Below the pieces are notes generated by a model. It did not search any database. It was not told the DNA's origin and was given only the letters and a program-made list of their open reading frames with translations. Shown here in pieces: positions 1-7,469 of a stretch of DNA of 39,418 nucleotides (positions within the stretch are counted from its first letter, which is position 1; each line of letters starts with the position of its first letter). Source of the DNA: a bacterium (GTDB taxonomy: Bacteria > Electryoneota > RPQS01); NCBI GenBank assembly GCA_018812265.1, contig JAHJDG010000094.1, positions 1 to 39,418 on the forward strand, read 5' to 3'. The position numbers and the translations under genes were made by a program.

Positions 1-1022
1 ATTATCTTGAGGTGGACTTCGATCTGTCACAAGTGTTGTTCATCACCACCGCCAATCTCCGCCATGACATCCCCATCCCCTTGCAGGATCGCATGGAGAT
101 CATCGAAATCCACGGCTATCTCCGCTACGAGAAACTGCAAATTGCGCGGGGATTTCTCCTCCCCAAACAAATCCGCGAACATGGATTGAAAGACGGCGAA
201 CTGATTCTGCCCGATGAGACCATTCTGGCGATTATTGACGTGTACACCCGCGAATCGGGAGTCCGTGAACTCGAACGGCAGATCGCGCGAATCTGCCGCA
301 AAGTCGCCCACAACAACATCCAGCACCCCGGACGCGAAGCCCGCATTGTTCCCGGCGATCTCGAAAAATATCTGGGGATTCCGCTCTACAAAGAGAATCT
401 GGTGGATACCGGAGATCGCGTCGGCAGTGCGGTGGGACTGGCCTGGAACTCCATGGGCGGAGACATTCTCAATATCCAGGCCACGCTGATGAAGGGCAAG
501 GGCAATCTGCTTCTTACCGGCCGGCTGGGAGAAGTGATGAAAGAATCCGCGCAAGCCGCGGTGTCCTTCCTGCGTTCGCGCGGTGCGCCGTGGGGTGTGC
601 CCGGCGATTTCCTCAAGCTGCAGGACGTACACATCCATATCCCCGAAGGGGCCACGCCCAAGGACGGCCCATCGGCGGGCATCACGCTCGCAACGGCGTT
701 GCTCTCGGCCATCGCCGGCCGGCCGGTCCCACCCGACGTCGCCATGACCGGCGAGATCACCCTGCGCGGAAACGTCCTTCCCATCGGCGGTCTGGCGGAA
801 AAAGTCGTCGCGGCCAAGCGCGCCAAGATCAACACGCTCTATGTTCCCGAAGCCAATCGCGTGGATTGGTTTGACCTCGATCCCGAGCTCCGCGAAGGCA
901 CTTCCGTCCACTTCGTCGAGAACGTCGAGCAACTCTGGAATCACGTGTTCCCGCGAACGAAAAAATCCACTCGGGCTTCCACGCCCCGCGCGCGAACCGT
1001 CACCAATCGCCGCGTTCACTGA
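1..1022 (+). CDS. lon: Lon ATP-dependent protease, C-terminal part (5' end outside window)
   Basis: This is the 3' part of a lon gene; the frame is open to the window edge (first whole codon at base 3, reading YLEVDFDLS), so the GTG at 12 is not the real start. It encodes the end of the AAA+ module: the sensor-1 strand VLFITTAN, then the helical lid with the sensor-2 region GVRELERQIARICRK. The Lon S16 protease domain follows. The catalytic serine lies in DGPSAGITLATAL (about residue 219 from base 12) and the catalytic lysine in AEKVVAAKRAK (about residue 262), the usual Ser-Lys dyad. Lon degrades misfolded and regulatory proteins in the cytoplasm. The basic tail after LWNHVF (TKKSTRASTPRARTVTNRR) is longer than in the E. 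coli enzyme. engB begins 17 bases downstream on the same strand. Confidence 0.96.
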   Translation, partial: YLEVDFDLSQVLFITTANLRHDIPIPLQDRMEIIEIHGYLRYEKLQIARGFLLPKQIREHGLKDGELILPDETILAIIDVYTRESGVRELERQIARICRKVAHNNIQHPGREARIVPGDLEKYLGIPLYKENLVDTGDRVGSAVGLAWNSMGGDILNIQATLMKGKGNLLLTGRLGEVMKESAQAAVSFLRSRGAPWGVPGDFLKLQDVHIHIPEGATPKDGPSAGITLATALLSAIAGRPVPPDVAMTGEITLRGNVLPIGGLAEKVVAAKRAKINTLYVPEANRVDWFDLDPELREGTSVHFVENVEQLWNHVFPRTKKSTRASTPRARTVTNRRVH

Positions 1023-1039
1023 GCGCAAGCGAACGTCCC

Positions 1040-1645
1040 GTGCCCGCTTTCGTCATTCCCTCCGCAGAGTTCGTCCTGTCGGCTCCCAACGTTGCCCTCG
1101 CCCCCAAGCGAGCTCTCTCCGAAATCGCCTTTGCCGGACGCAGCAACGTCGGGAAGTCCTCGCTCATCAACTCGCTTCTCAATCGCAAGCAGCTGGCTCT
1201 CACCTCGCGCACGCCCGGGAAGACGCAACTCCTCAACTACTTCCTCATCGGCGACGGGCTTTGTTATTTCGTGGATCTGCCCGGCTACGGCTATGCCCGC
1301 GCATCCGGTTCGACGCTTCGGGAGTGGGGACGTTCTATCGAGGAGTATCTGCAACGCTCCTCCCGCCTGATGCTCGTTGTTCTCATTCTCGATATCCGCC
1401 GCGGTCTGACTCCTCTCGACGAACAGATGATTGACGCGCTTTCGTTCTACCGGCGGATGTGGCTCGCGATTCTCACCAAGACTGATAAGCTGACCACACA
1501 GGCGCGAAACGAATCGCTGAACTCGCTGTCGGGTTTGCTGGTCTCACGAGGCGCGCGCGCCGTTCTGCCCTACTCGGCACAGAACCACTTCGGCCGCGAC
1601 GCCGTCTGGGAGAATCTTCTCGAAACACTCCGACCGAACCGCTGA
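1040..1645 (+). CDS. engB: Ribosome biogenesis GTP-binding protein EngB (YihA/YsxC)
   Basis: A 201-residue GTPase of normal length for EngB, which assists assembly of the large ribosomal subunit. The G motifs are all present in order: G1 GRSNVGKS (33-40), the G2 threonine in TPGKT (58), G3 DLPGYG (79-84), G4 TKTDK (146-150) and a G5-like YSAQ near 186. GRSNVGKSS followed by SRTPGKTQ and DLPGYGYA is diagnostic of EngB within the TRAFAC GTPases. The start is GTG with a weak Shine-Dalgarno; no ATG is available. It lies 17 bases after lon on the same strand, so the two are probably cotranscribed. A hairpin with a short T run at 1781-1803 may end the transcript. Confidence 0.95.
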   Translation: MPAFVIPSAEFVLSAPNVALAPKRALSEIAFAGRSNVGKSSLINSLLNRKQLALTSRTPGKTQLLNYFLIGDGLCYFVDLPGYGYARASGSTLREWGRSIEEYLQRSSRLMLVVLILDIRRGLTPLDEQMIDALSFYRRMWLAILTKTDKLTTQARNESLNSLSGLLVSRGARAVLPYSAQNHFGRDAVWENLLETLRPNR

Positions 1646-1665
1646 TTTGTCTTCTCCCCAGCCGT

Positions 1666-1685
1666 GTCGGCCGCTCGCGGCCGAC
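1666..1685. other. Perfect 8-bp GC hairpin after engB
   Basis: GTCGGCCG and CGGCCGAC form a perfect inverted repeat around a CTCG tetraloop. No T run follows on either strand, so it is not a standard intrinsic terminator. It could be a protein-binding palindrome or an RNA 3'-end stabiliser. Confidence 0.4.
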
Positions 1686-1690
1686 CCGCC

Positions 1691-1718
1691 TTCATCCTTC
1701 ATCCCTCATCCTTCATCC
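1691..1718 (-). repeat. Heptamer tandem repeat (GGATGAA/G), 4 units
   Basis: On the plus strand the units read TTCATCC, TTCATCC, CTCATCC, TTCATCC, followed by a T run. On the minus strand, the coding strand of the neighbouring lipoprotein gene, this is GGATGAA/GGATGAG, about 95 bases past its stop. The same heptamer occurs at 19323-19343, 25327-25375 and 25721-25748. Confidence 0.8.
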
Positions 1719-1740
1719 TTTTTTCCTGCCCGATGACAAA

Positions 1741-1765
1741 GGCGCGAGCCTCTGCGGTTCGCGCC
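1741..1765 (-). terminator. Hairpin downstream of the lipoprotein gene
   Basis: GGCGCGA and TCGCGCC form a 7-bp stem; on the minus strand it is followed by TTTGT. It lies about 50 bases past the stop of the minus-strand lipoprotein gene and could terminate it. The T run is short. Confidence 0.45.
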
Positions 1766-1780
1766 TCTTTCCCCGGTGTT

Positions 1781-1803
1781 GCCCCGCAAGGCGGGGCCCT
1801 TTT
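1781..1803 (+). terminator. Intrinsic terminator facing engB
   Basis: GCCCCGC, loop AAG, GCGGGGC, then CCTTTT on the plus strand. A 7-bp GC stem with a short U run, 136 bases after the engB stop, in the convergent gap. Confidence 0.5.
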
Positions 1804-1813
1804 CGTCTTCCGT

Positions 1814-2851
1814 CTATCGCGTATAGATAAGTAGTCCGTTTCCCGGATCCGTGACGTACAGGCGGCCGTTCCCGGCGGCCACGGAGGTCGGATCGAACAA
1901 CTCGATTTCCTGCGCAAACAGCGGAGCCGTCGGATTGGAAACGTCCACCACGTACACCCCGTCGTAGATATCCATCAAACACGCGAAATGTCCGTCCATT
2001 GCCACCCCGCGCAACCGATCGGCTTTGGAAATTCGCAACTGCCCCACGATGCGGGGATTCATCAGATCGCTCGCATCCACGACCACCATCTGAACCTGAT
2101 CGGCAACGATAACGTAGTTGCCGTACCAGGCGCAATCGTAGGCCAATCCCGGCGTGTCCACCGAACCCAACCGCTCGAAGGGCTGGAGGCGGTGCAACTG
2201 GACACCCTGTTGTTCAATGGCGATCGCCGCAATCCCGTCCGCCCGGAAGTCAAATCCGCGCACTCGACCATGCGCGGGAATGAAAAGCTGGGGAAACGCA
2301 CCGTCAATCCATGCCGAAGTATCGCTTGGCTGGAACCAGAGGACCGCGGTAAATTTGTTGTCTGACGAAGAGATGTCCGAACCCCAGAGCAGAATCGTAT
2401 CCGGCACCGCCGTGACGGCGAATTCACCCAATGGGCCGTTCAGAGTGAGTGAGATGCCCTCGACTTGCGCTTCCCATTGATTGTCATACGTAAAATCGAA
2501 AACCGAACGGTAAATGCCATCCGCCGGGAAAACGCACAGATAGGAATGAAGGAGATCGAGAGCCACCTGCGTGCACGAGCCGCCCGGGCTTACGGTGTAG
2601 ACGAAGACCGTGTCCAACGCTTGCACGTCACTCGCGTCAAGAACGATCGCACCGAGCAATTCCTCGGCCACGGCAACGTAATTGCCCGCAATCTCAACGT
2701 CTATCGCCGTGCCCCGCGTCATATACTGTGCCGCCAACCGGTAGGGTCGTAGCGGCACGTCCGGAGTGTTGGGTTCGTCACACCCGCTCAGAGTCAGCAG
2801 CATGGCGGCGATCAGAACCAGCGGGCCAAGCCCGCGAAAAAGCGATTTCAT
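1814..2851 (-). CDS. Secreted lipoprotein with LVIVD-type beta-propeller repeats
   Basis: A 345-residue predicted lipoprotein. The chosen start begins MKSLFRGLGP, then a hydrophobic stretch and the lipobox LSGC (Cys about 24), so the protein should be lipidated and held in a membrane. A longer open frame upstream (to 2953) lies inside the phosphatase gene and lacks signal character. The mature part carries repeats of the LVIVD type: AGNYVAVAEELLGAIVLDAS, GNYVIVADQVQMVVVDASD, DGHFACLMDIYDGVYVVDVS and NGRLYVTDPGNGLLIY, typical of a beta-propeller-like surface protein. The start codon overlaps the stop of the phosphatase gene as ATGA, so the two are translationally coupled. Precise function is unknown. 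Confidence 0.8.
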   Translation of the reverse strand: MKSLFRGLGPLVLIAAMLLTLSGCDEPNTPDVPLRPYRLAAQYMTRGTAIDVEIAGNYVAVAEELLGAIVLDASDVQALDTVFVYTVSPGGSCTQVALDLLHSYLCVFPADGIYRSVFDFTYDNQWEAQVEGISLTLNGPLGEFAVTAVPDTILLWGSDISSSDNKFTAVLWFQPSDTSAWIDGAFPQLFIPAHGRVRGFDFRADGIAAIAIEQQGVQLHRLQPFERLGSVDTPGLAYDCAWYGNYVIVADQVQMVVVDASDLMNPRIVGQLRISKADRLRGVAMDGHFACLMDIYDGVYVVDVSNPTAPLFAQEIELFDPTSVAAGNGRLYVTDPGNGLLIYTR

Positions 2852-3516
2852 CTGCCAGGATCCTGCTCTATGTTGTGAAAGTGTTCTACGAGTTTGTCCT
2901 CGACGTCCCGAAAAGAATCGAAAGGAAAAAAGGTTTGCTTCTTGCGCCGGCACTCATCCGCCAATCGGCCGGTTGCGAATACGAAATCGGCTTGCTGAAC
3001 CGGACACAGGTCGGTATACCCGTCACCGATGTATACCACTCGCTTTCCGGCTTCGCGCTCGGCCACGACGTATGCACACTTGCAGTGACTGCAATGCTCC
3101 GCCAGTCGTCGTCCCGTCCACGGAATCAGCGTCCAGTGGTCGCCCTCAATTCGCGCCTGATGTGAATGAACCGGAATCCCCGATACTCCGGCGCGCGAAA
3201 GCAGCTCGTCAATGAGTTCTCGCAGCCCGCTCGAAAGGATCGCCAAGGGAATCCCGCCCGCGCGGCAGAAACTCATAAAATCACTGAAGCCTTCGCGGAT
3301 CCGCACTCCCGAGTGCAGCGCCGATCTCGCCTCCTCCCACGATACCCGAAGAAGGCTCACCTGCCGCGCGAACGCCTCGCGCTCCGTGATCTCCCCCCGC
3401 CACACAGCGTCATCGAGTTCCTTCCACCCCGGAAGTCCGAACTTCTCGAGCAAATACTCACTGGAGTCGGGAATGCAGATCGTCCCGTCGAAATCGCAGC
3501 AGATCGAAAGAGACAT
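2848..3516 (-). CDS. HAD-IB family phosphatase (MtnX/DKMTPPase-like)
   Basis: A 222-residue HAD-superfamily phosphatase. Motif I is CCDFDGTIC (nucleophile Asp about 8, acid/base Asp about 10), motif II is the serine in AILSSGL, and motif III/IV is YIGDGYTDLCP, with the acidic pair that binds magnesium. The spacing and a C1 helical cap match the HAD-IB group that includes MtnX, the methionine-salvage diketo-methylthiopentane phosphatase, and PSP-like enzymes. No other methionine-salvage gene is present, so the substrate is open. The stop overlaps the start of the downstream lipoprotein gene by four bases. The restriction gene lies 52 bases upstream on the same strand. Confidence 0.8.
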   Translation of the reverse strand: MSLSICCDFDGTICIPDSSEYLLEKFGLPGWKELDDAVWRGEITEREAFARQVSLLRVSWEEARSALHSGVRIREGFSDFMSFCRAGGIPLAILSSGLRELIDELLSRAGVSGIPVHSHQARIEGDHWTLIPWTGRRLAEHCSHCKCAYVVAEREAGKRVVYIGDGYTDLCPVQQADFVFATGRLADECRRKKQTFFPFDSFRDVEDKLVEHFHNIEQDPGR

Positions 3517-3568
3517 TCTACCCGTTTATGCAGCGGCTTATCGGGCGATTTTCTCGTTCCAACATAAG

Positions 3569-4468
3569 TTATGTTTGTTTAAACCTACGCTGTTTGTTCA
3601 TGGGCGGGAGGTAGCTTCTGAGAAAATCTATTGCACTGGCTTTGTCTCCGAAGCGCCCATCTACCTCATTTCCATTATTGAACGTAACATATATTTCATA
3701 GCGTTCAATATAATCGGACAATGACTTCGTTTGCTTGTAGGCTTCGACGAATTGGATTGCCTCCGGTATTGTCTTCATCTCATGATGCATACCGTATAGA
3801 GGCAACACAATGATTCTCTTGACTTGGCGTGAAACGGCAGTGGTGAGGGCGTCTATAAAGTACTTTACATCCGATTCATGCGTAGCGATCAATTCTCTGG
3901 CAAGTTTAGTGCGTTGCGTGTTTGTCAAACATTCGTAGTCTTGAATCTTGTGCTGAAATTCCTTTTCTGAGGTGTCTTCATCGAAATCGGCAGCAATGCC
4001 ATGCTTCTTGAATACTTCGATAACACTATCGTATGGGAAGTAGAGGATTTTAAAGCCAACAGACTGGAGTTGCACAAGTGCACCCTTCGTAAAAACGCCA
4101 GCAAGAACAACCCCGACAAGGGGTGCAGAATTCCGATAAGTATCTGCGAGAGGCAAAATGGCCCCTTGTATCTCCTGTGCTTTATTGCGGGAATGCTTGG
4201 TGTACCGGCGCCATGCTGTTTCAATAAAAGCTATTGGGACTCCGAGTTTCCGCGCCGTGCCTCCTCGCTCAAACACGAAATCAAGATCATGGTAGTTGCC
4301 ATATTTATCTTTCCACGAGCACTTCAAGCCGTCTCTACACTTGCGTTGCCCTTTCATGTCTAGGTAAATACCATGTTGCCTCGCAAACTGACGGAAAACC
4401 GGGATTAATGCCGTTTCAAGAACTTCTCCGATAATCTGACCGAAACGATGGGCTTGTGATTCAGCCAT
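3569..4468 (-). CDS. Probable type II restriction endonuclease
   Basis: A 299-residue protein directly downstream of a DNA methyltransferase (3-base gap), an arrangement typical of type II restriction-modification pairs. A possible PD-(D/E)XK core is HDLDFVFE (60-67, acidic residues D61, D63) followed by PIAFIETAWRRYTKHSRNKAQEI (78-100, given here in two pieces: PIAFIETAWRR then YTKHSRNKAQEI). The canonical lysine of ExK is not seen: E83 is followed by T and A, and K91 or K96 may substitute. The rest is mixed alpha/beta without a recognised domain. GAGGGG lies 7 bases upstream of the ATG, inside the methyltransferase stop region, a strong ribosome site. The gene is clearly more AT-rich than its neighbours, suggesting acquisition. 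The nuclease call rests mainly on context. Confidence 0.7.
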   Translation of the reverse strand: MAESQAHRFGQIIGEVLETALIPVFRQFARQHGIYLDMKGQRKCRDGLKCSWKDKYGNYHDLDFVFERGGTARKLGVPIAFIETAWRRYTKHSRNKAQEIQGAILPLADTYRNSAPLVGVVLAGVFTKGALVQLQSVGFKILYFPYDSVIEVFKKHGIAADFDEDTSEKEFQHKIQDYECLTNTQRTKLARELIATHESDVKYFIDALTTAVSRQVKRIIVLPLYGMHHEMKTIPEAIQFVEAYKQTKSLSDYIERYEIYVTFNNGNEVDGRFGDKASAIDFLRSYLPPMNKQRRFKQT

Positions 4469-4471
4469 TTG

Positions 4472-5848
4472 CTACCCCTCGACCCAGAGGTGTCCTTCCT
4501 GAAGAGGAACACGGTGTTTGCGGTTTTTCCACTTGACGTTTCGGTCACGGATCTTGTCAAATGAATATCTCCGAAATCCTGCAGCTATAGCTAATGCGCC
4601 GAGCCATGGGATAACTGGTACGTACACTCCATAGGGAGCTGAGTCGCCGATCACGAAGCAAACTCGCGATGGTGAAACGCACACGCGACGAAGCTCATGC
4701 CAGGTCTTTGCGAGATCGAGAAAATATGCAGCAATCATTAGATGGTACGTCTTACGTCCACCTTTTGTGTTTCGAATTTCTGCCAAGTGAGTGCAGACCT
4801 CAGTTATCTCATCGCGAATGGGAGTTAGCAGAGGATCACTCAAAACTGTATCTAATTGATGGCTTCCCTCTGGAACATGCTGAGTACATGACCTAATTAA
4901 GTATTGGCGAACAGTGCCCTGGAGATCACCCCATCCATTGATCTCTCCCATGAAGGACATTTCCAAACGTGTGGCATCTGCATAATCGTAATTATTGGGA
5001 TATGGCGGAGAAGTGATAATAAGATTGATAGATTCAATGGGAATGCGTTGGCAGTTACGTGCGTCACCACGAAAGAGTCTCGGCTTAGGCCCGACAATTG
5101 AAGCACCAAGCTGCATATCTTCATAGATCATTGCAGCGGCCTCCTCAAATGCTGCCAAAGGACTTAGCGGGGAGCGCTTTCGCTTATTGGGCAAGATATA
5201 TTGCCATTGTGCAGTACCAACGAAAGATGCTTTGCGAAGACAGGTAACTAGTGTTAGCCAGAGCAACTCAGAAGCGGGACTATCATCGCGCAAGTGCAGA
5301 TAGGCTTGACGAAGCGTATCTAGCACAGATAGCGTCCGATCGTCAAAACATCGACGGATGAGAATTGGATAACTCTCTATTTGCGGGGCAATACCAGTAG
5401 CCAAACGAAGGAGCCGTTGCACCTGTGACAAGTATAGATCAGGGTTCATCCGCCAAGACAATTTGGCGGACGCAACGCGGCACACAAACGGGTGTGCCTC
5501 TATACCGTAACTCTCGGTGCCTACATACTCCGCAGCCAATAGCGCTGTACCGGAACCTGTAAAAGGATCGAAGAGTCTCACTTTCTCCCGCAAGTGTGCT
5601 TCGCGGATGACATGCTCTGCCCATTGTGCGGAGAAGCCTGCACTGAAGCGAAACCACCTATGGACAGGAAGAGACATGTTGTTAACGAACGTAGAACTCT
5701 GCGTAAACGTGGATTGCTCTGAAATGCGTTCGACTGGAGGAAACAAGTGTGTTTGCATGAGAATAGACTGACGAGATCGAGCGCGAATATCTCGAGTTCT
5801 GCTAACACGTCTCCGAATAGACGTAGCTCTTTGCGAATCCCTACTCAT
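4472..5848 (-). CDS. Site-specific DNA methyltransferase (probably N4-cytosine or N6-adenine)
   Basis: A 458-residue methyltransferase, the modification half of the pair with the downstream endonuclease. The SAM-binding motif I is DPFTGSGT (94-101), followed by the acidic strand YGIEAHPF (114-121). The catalytic motif IV is TSPPY (279-283), continuing PNNYDYADATR; SPPY is most often found in N4-cytosine enzymes. Motif I precedes motif IV, with about 175 residues between them that could hold target-recognition sequence. The start is uncertain: ATG 5848 gives the longest frame, while ATG 5758 (MQTHLFPPVERISEQ) drops an Arg/Ser-rich leader. Neither has a clear Shine-Dalgarno. AT-rich composition contrasts with pdxT 70 bases upstream. 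Confidence 0.88.
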   Translation of the reverse strand: MSRDSQRATSIRRRVSRTRDIRARSRQSILMQTHLFPPVERISEQSTFTQSSTFVNNMSLPVHRWFRFSAGFSAQWAEHVIREAHLREKVRLFDPFTGSGTALLAAEYVGTESYGIEAHPFVCRVASAKLSWRMNPDLYLSQVQRLLRLATGIAPQIESYPILIRRCFDDRTLSVLDTLRQAYLHLRDDSPASELLWLTLVTCLRKASFVGTAQWQYILPNKRKRSPLSPLAAFEEAAAMIYEDMQLGASIVGPKPRLFRGDARNCQRIPIESINLIITSPPYPNNYDYADATRLEMSFMGEINGWGDLQGTVRQYLIRSCTQHVPEGSHQLDTVLSDPLLTPIRDEITEVCTHLAEIRNTKGGRKTYHLMIAAYFLDLAKTWHELRRVCVSPSRVCFVIGDSAPYGVYVPVIPWLGALAIAAGFRRYSFDKIRDRNVKWKNRKHRVPLQEGHLWVEG

Positions 5849-5917
5849 TCAGATAGTCTTACAAACATAATAACTAATGAGACTATTCCTGCAAATCCTG
5901 AATGGTCGTCGGTATGC

Positions 5918-6520
5918 TCATGCGCTCATCGTGAGGAAATACCGATGCAGCCGCAGATCGTCCGTCAGCTCGGGATGAAACGACGAAGCGAGGAAGTGAT
6001 CCTGTCGCACGCATACGGCTTCTTCGCCCAGCCATAGCAGCGGATGCACCGTTGAACCATAATTTCTCAAGCGGGGCGCACGAATGAACACTCCCTGCAG
6101 CGGTCGCTCGGGATCCCCGATCTCGTCCGCCACCCGCAAATTCGCCTCGAAGGAATGCACTTGCCGTCCGAATCCGTTGCGCGCCACGTCAATGTCCATG
6201 AAACCCAGCGGCCGGATGCGCGGATCATCCGAACTTTTCGCCAGCATGATAAGCCCCGCACACGTCCCCCACACCGGATGATCGCGGCTAAACTCCCGAA
6301 GCGGCTCGCGCAATCCCGCGTCGAGCAAAAGCGTCATCGTCGTGCTTTCGCCGCCGGGGAAAATGATGGCCGAGAGTCCTTCAAGCTCCGCCGCCGTGCG
6401 CACTTCCCGCGATTCGACGCCCAGTGCGCGTAGCGCCGCCCGATGCTTCGCGAAGTCACCTTGCAGCGCCAAGACGCCCACCGTCGGTCGTCCGCCGTTC
6501 GAGCCGCCCGCTCTTACCAT
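5918..6520 (-). CDS. pdxT: Pyridoxal 5'-phosphate synthase glutaminase subunit PdxT
   Basis: A 200-residue class I glutaminase that supplies ammonia to PdxS for PLP synthesis. It begins with the family signature [13 protein letters not shown] (14-26). The glycine-rich loop is PGGEST (55-60), the nucleophile is Cys87 in GTCAGLIML, and the catalytic His182 and Glu184 lie in SFHPEL. All members of the triad are present. The ATG used here overlaps the 3' end of pdxS by 7 bases, consistent with translational coupling. About ten residues precede the conserved start of the domain. The restriction-modification pair follows 70 bases downstream on the same strand. Confidence 0.96.
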   Translation of the reverse strand: MVRAGGSNGGRPTVGVLALQGDFAKHRAALRALGVESREVRTAAELEGLSAIIFPGGESTTMTLLLDAGLREPLREFSRDHPVWGTCAGLIMLAKSSDDPRIRPLGFMDIDVARNGFGRQVHSFEANLRVADEIGDPERPLQGVFIRAPRLRNYGSTVHPLLWLGEEAVCVRQDHFLASSFHPELTDDLRLHRYFLTMSA

Positions 6521-7398
6521 CCGCGAACGGACAGCATTTCTTCCTGCGGCATCGTGCGAACGTCAAGACCGGGCATCGCGCCGAGCAGTCCTTCCGAAAC
6601 CTCGGCCAGCTTCTTCGGATCGTTGTAGTACGTCGTTCCCAGCACGATGGCGCGCGCCCGCGCCGGTGGATCTTCGCTCTTGAAAATCCCTGAGCCTACG
6701 AACACCGATTCCGCTCCCAGCTGCATCATCAGCGCTGCGTCGGCCGGTGTGGCGATTCCGCCCGCCGCGAAATTCGGAACCGGCAGCTTGCCTTTTTCGC
6801 GAACCTGCACCAGCAGCTCGTAGGGTGCGCCGATCTCCTTGCCGAGACCCACCAGCTCCTCATCGCCCATCGTCTGCACGCGGCGAATCGCCGACGTCAC
6901 CGATCGCATGTGCCGCACCGCCTCGACGATGTTGCCGCTTCCCGCTTCGCCCTTGGTGCGGATCATCGCCGCGCCCTCGGCGATTCGTCTGAGCGCCTCG
7001 CCCAAGTCTCGGCACCCGCACACGAACGGAACCTTGAACCCGTGCTTGGCGATATGATAATGCTCGTCGGCGGGAGTCAACACTTCGCTCTCGTCAATGA
7101 AATCCACTTCCAGCGCTTCGAGGATCTGCGCTTCCACGAAGTGACCGATGCGGCATTTCGCCATCACGGGAATGGAAACGGTTTCCTGGATCTCGCGGAT
7201 TTTCTTCACGTCCGACATCCGCGCCACTCCGCCTTCCTTGCGAATGTCGGCGGGCACTCGCTCGAGCGCCATCACCGCCACCGCGCCGGCGTCTTCGGCG
7301 ATGCGCGCCTGAGCCGCGTCGGTGACGTCCATGATGACTCCGCCTTTCAGCATCTCCGCCAGTCCGACCTTGGCGGCATAGGTTCCGGTCTCAGTCAT
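6514..7398 (-). CDS. pdxS: Pyridoxal 5'-phosphate synthase lyase subunit PdxS
   Basis: A 294-residue full-length PdxS (SOR/SNZ family), a TIM barrel that makes PLP from ribose 5-phosphate, glyceraldehyde 3-phosphate and ammonia delivered by PdxT. Key residues are visible: Asp24 (GGVIMDV), Lys81 in VMAKCRIGH, which forms the first sugar imine, and Lys149 in [11 protein letters not shown]. The ribosome site AGGATACC sits just upstream of the ATG. A C-run/G-run hairpin element (7433-7461) lies 35 bases upstream of the start. The deoxyxylulose-independent PLP route is therefore complete at this locus. Confidence 0.98.
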   Translation of the reverse strand: MTETGTYAAKVGLAEMLKGGVIMDVTDAAQARIAEDAGAVAVMALERVPADIRKEGGVARMSDVKKIREIQETVSIPVMAKCRIGHFVEAQILEALEVDFIDESEVLTPADEHYHIAKHGFKVPFVCGCRDLGEALRRIAEGAAMIRTKGEAGSGNIVEAVRHMRSVTSAIRRVQTMGDEELVGLGKEIGAPYELLVQVREKGKLPVPNFAAGGIATPADAALMMQLGAESVFVGSGIFKSEDPPARARAIVLGTTYYNDPKKLAEVSEGLLGAMPGLDVRTMPQEEMLSVRGW

Positions 7399-7432
7399 GA
7401 TGGTATCCTGAATTCGTTTCTTTCTGTCAACT

Positions 7433-7461
7433 CCCCCCGTTTACGGGGGGATAAAGAGGGG
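7433..7461 (-). repeat. C-run/G-run hairpin element, copy 1
   Basis: CCCCCCGT, TT, ACGGGGGG forms a perfect 8-bp stem, followed on the plus strand by ATAAAGAGGGG. It lies between the stop of the FG-GAP protein gene and the pdxS start on the minus strand. Related copies are at 25290, 28401 and 32338. Confidence 0.75.
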
Positions 7462-7469
7462 TCATTTGC

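Noticed and set aside
27-1028. Long minus-strand frame opposite lon
   Set aside because: Antisense shadow of lon; no ribosome site or recognisable motif.
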